Shown: positions 5,604 through 6,736 of the stretch, piece after piece
How the letters are laid out: each line of letters opens with the position of its first letter
Position numbering within the stretch: position 1 is the first letter of the stretch
Source of the DNA: Bacteroidales bacterium
GTDB taxonomy: Bacteria; Bacteroidota; Bacteroidia; Bacteroidales; UBA932
Direction: 5' to 3'
DNA: 6,736 nt
NCBI GenBank assembly: GCA_017383945.1
Contig: JAFNUQ010000204.1
Location: 1 to 6,736 of the forward strand
Position numbers and translations under genes: made by a program
The notes under the pieces: generated by a model
Database searches by the model: none
The model's input: only the letters and a program-made list of their open reading frames with translations
What the model was told of the DNA's origin: nothing

Positions 5604-6736
5604 ATGAAAAGGACATTATTACTCATTTCGCTGGCTCTGATGATCTCAGGGTCAGCGATTTATGCTCAGACCAAGTCTTGGGCTGGCATACACAAGGTAA
5701 CGCTTGAGCAGGCTGCTGAGCGTTTTCAGAACCCACCACAGGAGTTTGCCAGCCACGTAATCTGGGGCTGGGAGGGTCCGATGGATCTCAAGACTATCCA
5801 GTCAGACCTTGATTCGATCAAGGCCAAGGGCTTCCAGTCAGTTATTTTTGAGGCCGGTTATAAGCTCCCATACGAATACCTCTCTGAGGATTGGTTCAAG
5901 GGCATTCAGACCGGCGTTAAGGAAGCTAAGAAAAGAGGCTTGAAGGTATGGCTCATCGACGAGGGCAAATACCCTAGCGGTTTTGCAGGCGGCAAGTTCA
6001 GCCAGGAGAAGCCTGAGATGAGAATGAAGGCCATCGTGCAGACTGAGAGGATCGCTGTAGCCGAAGGTCAGAGCATCTCTCAGCAGGTGAGCGGATTCAG
6101 CGCCGTTGCAGTGAGCAGATCAGGCAAGCCTAACCAGACAGTGCCTGTAGTAGGCGGCAAGGTCAACTTTACAGCTACTTGCGGCGACTGGGATATCATT
6201 GTTGCAGGCTCGGACTACCGCACAGGTCAGACTCGCGCAGTCAACAATCCTACAGGAGGAAAGGACACTACAAATTCGCTTTGCGACTACCTCAGCCCTG
6301 AGGCAGTGAGACAGTTCATTGATTGGACACACGAGCAGTACAAGAAATATCTTGGCAAGGAATTTGGCACAACAGTGCTTGGTTTCCGTGGTGATGAGCC
6401 AGATTTTGCATACCTCCCTTGGACTCCAAATATGGTAGCAGAGTTTAAGGCTCGCAAGGGCTATGACCCAACTCCATATTTTGCCAGCCTTCTCACAAAC
6501 AACCAGACTGTAGTTGAGAATCGTTTCCGCGCGGACTATTGGGACGTGTGGTCTGAGCTCTTTGCTGTCAACTTCTTCCAGCAGCAGGCTGACTGGTGCG
6601 AGGAGAACGGTCTTGCTCACATCACCCACCTCAACAACGACCACAATATGCCAGTGTGCATCAGAGCCGGTGGTAACCTCTTCCGTAACTTGAGCAAGAT
6701 CCAGGTTCCTGGCGTAGACGCTATCTGGAACCAGAT
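5604..6736 (+). CDS. Exported glycoside hydrolase, GH106 alpha-L-rhamnosidase-like (3' partial)
   Basis: An open frame runs from the ATG at 5604 to the right edge without a stop (377 codons visible). The first 21 residues form a signal peptide (K2-R3, hydrophobic core, cleavage after I-Y-A21 before Q22) with no lipobox, so a soluble exported enzyme is expected. The chain then has VIWGWEGPMD (52-61), a TIM-barrel-like start with TIQSDLDSIKAKGFQSVIFE (64-83), VWLIDEGKYPSGFAGG (115-130), GFRGDEPDF (260-268), and near the end LFAVNFFQQQADWCEENGL and VPGVDAIWNQ. These resemble the DE..(W/Y)PSG..GG, DEP and VPG(I/V)DxIW patterns of GH106-like enzymes, which release alpha-L-rhamnose from pectins. 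E120 and E265 are candidate active-site acids, an inference. Its start 4 bp after the GH105 stop supports a shared pathway. The family-level call is moderate and the precise activity is open. Confidence 0.8.
   Translation, partial: MKRTLLLISLALMISGSAIYAQTKSWAGIHKVTLEQAAERFQNPPQEFASHVIWGWEGPMDLKTIQSDLDSIKAKGFQSVIFEAGYKLPYEYLSEDWFKGIQTGVKEAKKRGLKVWLIDEGKYPSGFAGGKFSQEKPEMRMKAIVQTERIAVAEGQSISQQVSGFSAVAVSRSGKPNQTVPVVGGKVNFTATCGDWDIIVAGSDYRTGQTRAVNNPTGGKDTTNSLCDYLSPEAVRQFIDWTHEQYKKYLGKEFGTTVLGFRGDEPDFAYLPWTPNMVAEFKARKGYDPTPYFASLLTNNQTVVENRFRADYWDVWSELFAVNFFQQQADWCEENGLAHITHLNNDHNMPVCIRAGGNLFRNLSKIQVPGVDAIWNQ

Noticed and set aside
6120..6644. A 174-codon open frame on the minus strand
   Set aside because: It is antisense to the GH106-like gene, whose own frame is open across the region with a signal peptide and family motifs. 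The antisense product has no recognisable features.

Overview
The window looks like a chromosomal segment of a Bacteroidota bacterium, probably order Bacteroidales. The reasons are the DUF4252 proteins encoded beside an ECF sigma factor, the A-rich translation leaders without clear Shine-Dalgarno sites, and the pair of pectin-type glycoside hydrolases with export signals. I cannot name the genus from the sequence. There are eight protein-coding genes in three transcription blocks. I found no RNA genes, insertion sequences, CRISPR arrays or long repeats.

Block 1 (plus strand, 1-2204) holds the 3' part of a SulP-family anion transporter with a C-terminal STAS domain. Six bases later comes a full-length MscS-type mechanosensitive channel. 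The two genes probably share a transcript.

Block 2 (minus strand, 4140 down to 2201) is a tightly packed four-gene operon. In transcription order it encodes an exported DUF4252-like protein carrying a cysteine cluster, an ECF sigma factor, a single-pass membrane protein that is probably the anti-sigma factor, and a second exported DUF4252 protein. The junctions are a 4-nt overlap, a 4-nt overlap and a 4-nt gap. The two exported proteins share a similar C-terminal segment and look like paralogues bracketing the sigma/anti-sigma pair. This resembles an envelope-signalling module whose signal and regulon are unknown. It ends tail-to-tail with mscS, sharing four bases of stop codon.

Block 3 (plus strand, 4247 to the right edge) starts divergently from block 2 across about 106-115 bp. 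It encodes a lipoprotein GH105 unsaturated rhamnogalacturonyl hydrolase. Four bases later comes an exported glycoside hydrolase resembling the GH106 alpha-L-rhamnosidase family, cut by the window end. Together they could remove the unsaturated uronate and then rhamnose from rhamnogalacturonan fragments. No SusC/SusD pair or polysaccharide lyase lies in the window, so a full polysaccharide utilisation locus is not shown here. The shared divergent region contains a near-perfect palindrome that could be an operator.

The most promising point for new biology is the ECF / membrane anti-sigma / double DUF4252 operon, particularly what its paralogous exported proteins sense. The rest is recognisable metabolism and membrane physiology, with a few unusual details such as the MscS pore residues and the divergent GH106-like enzyme.
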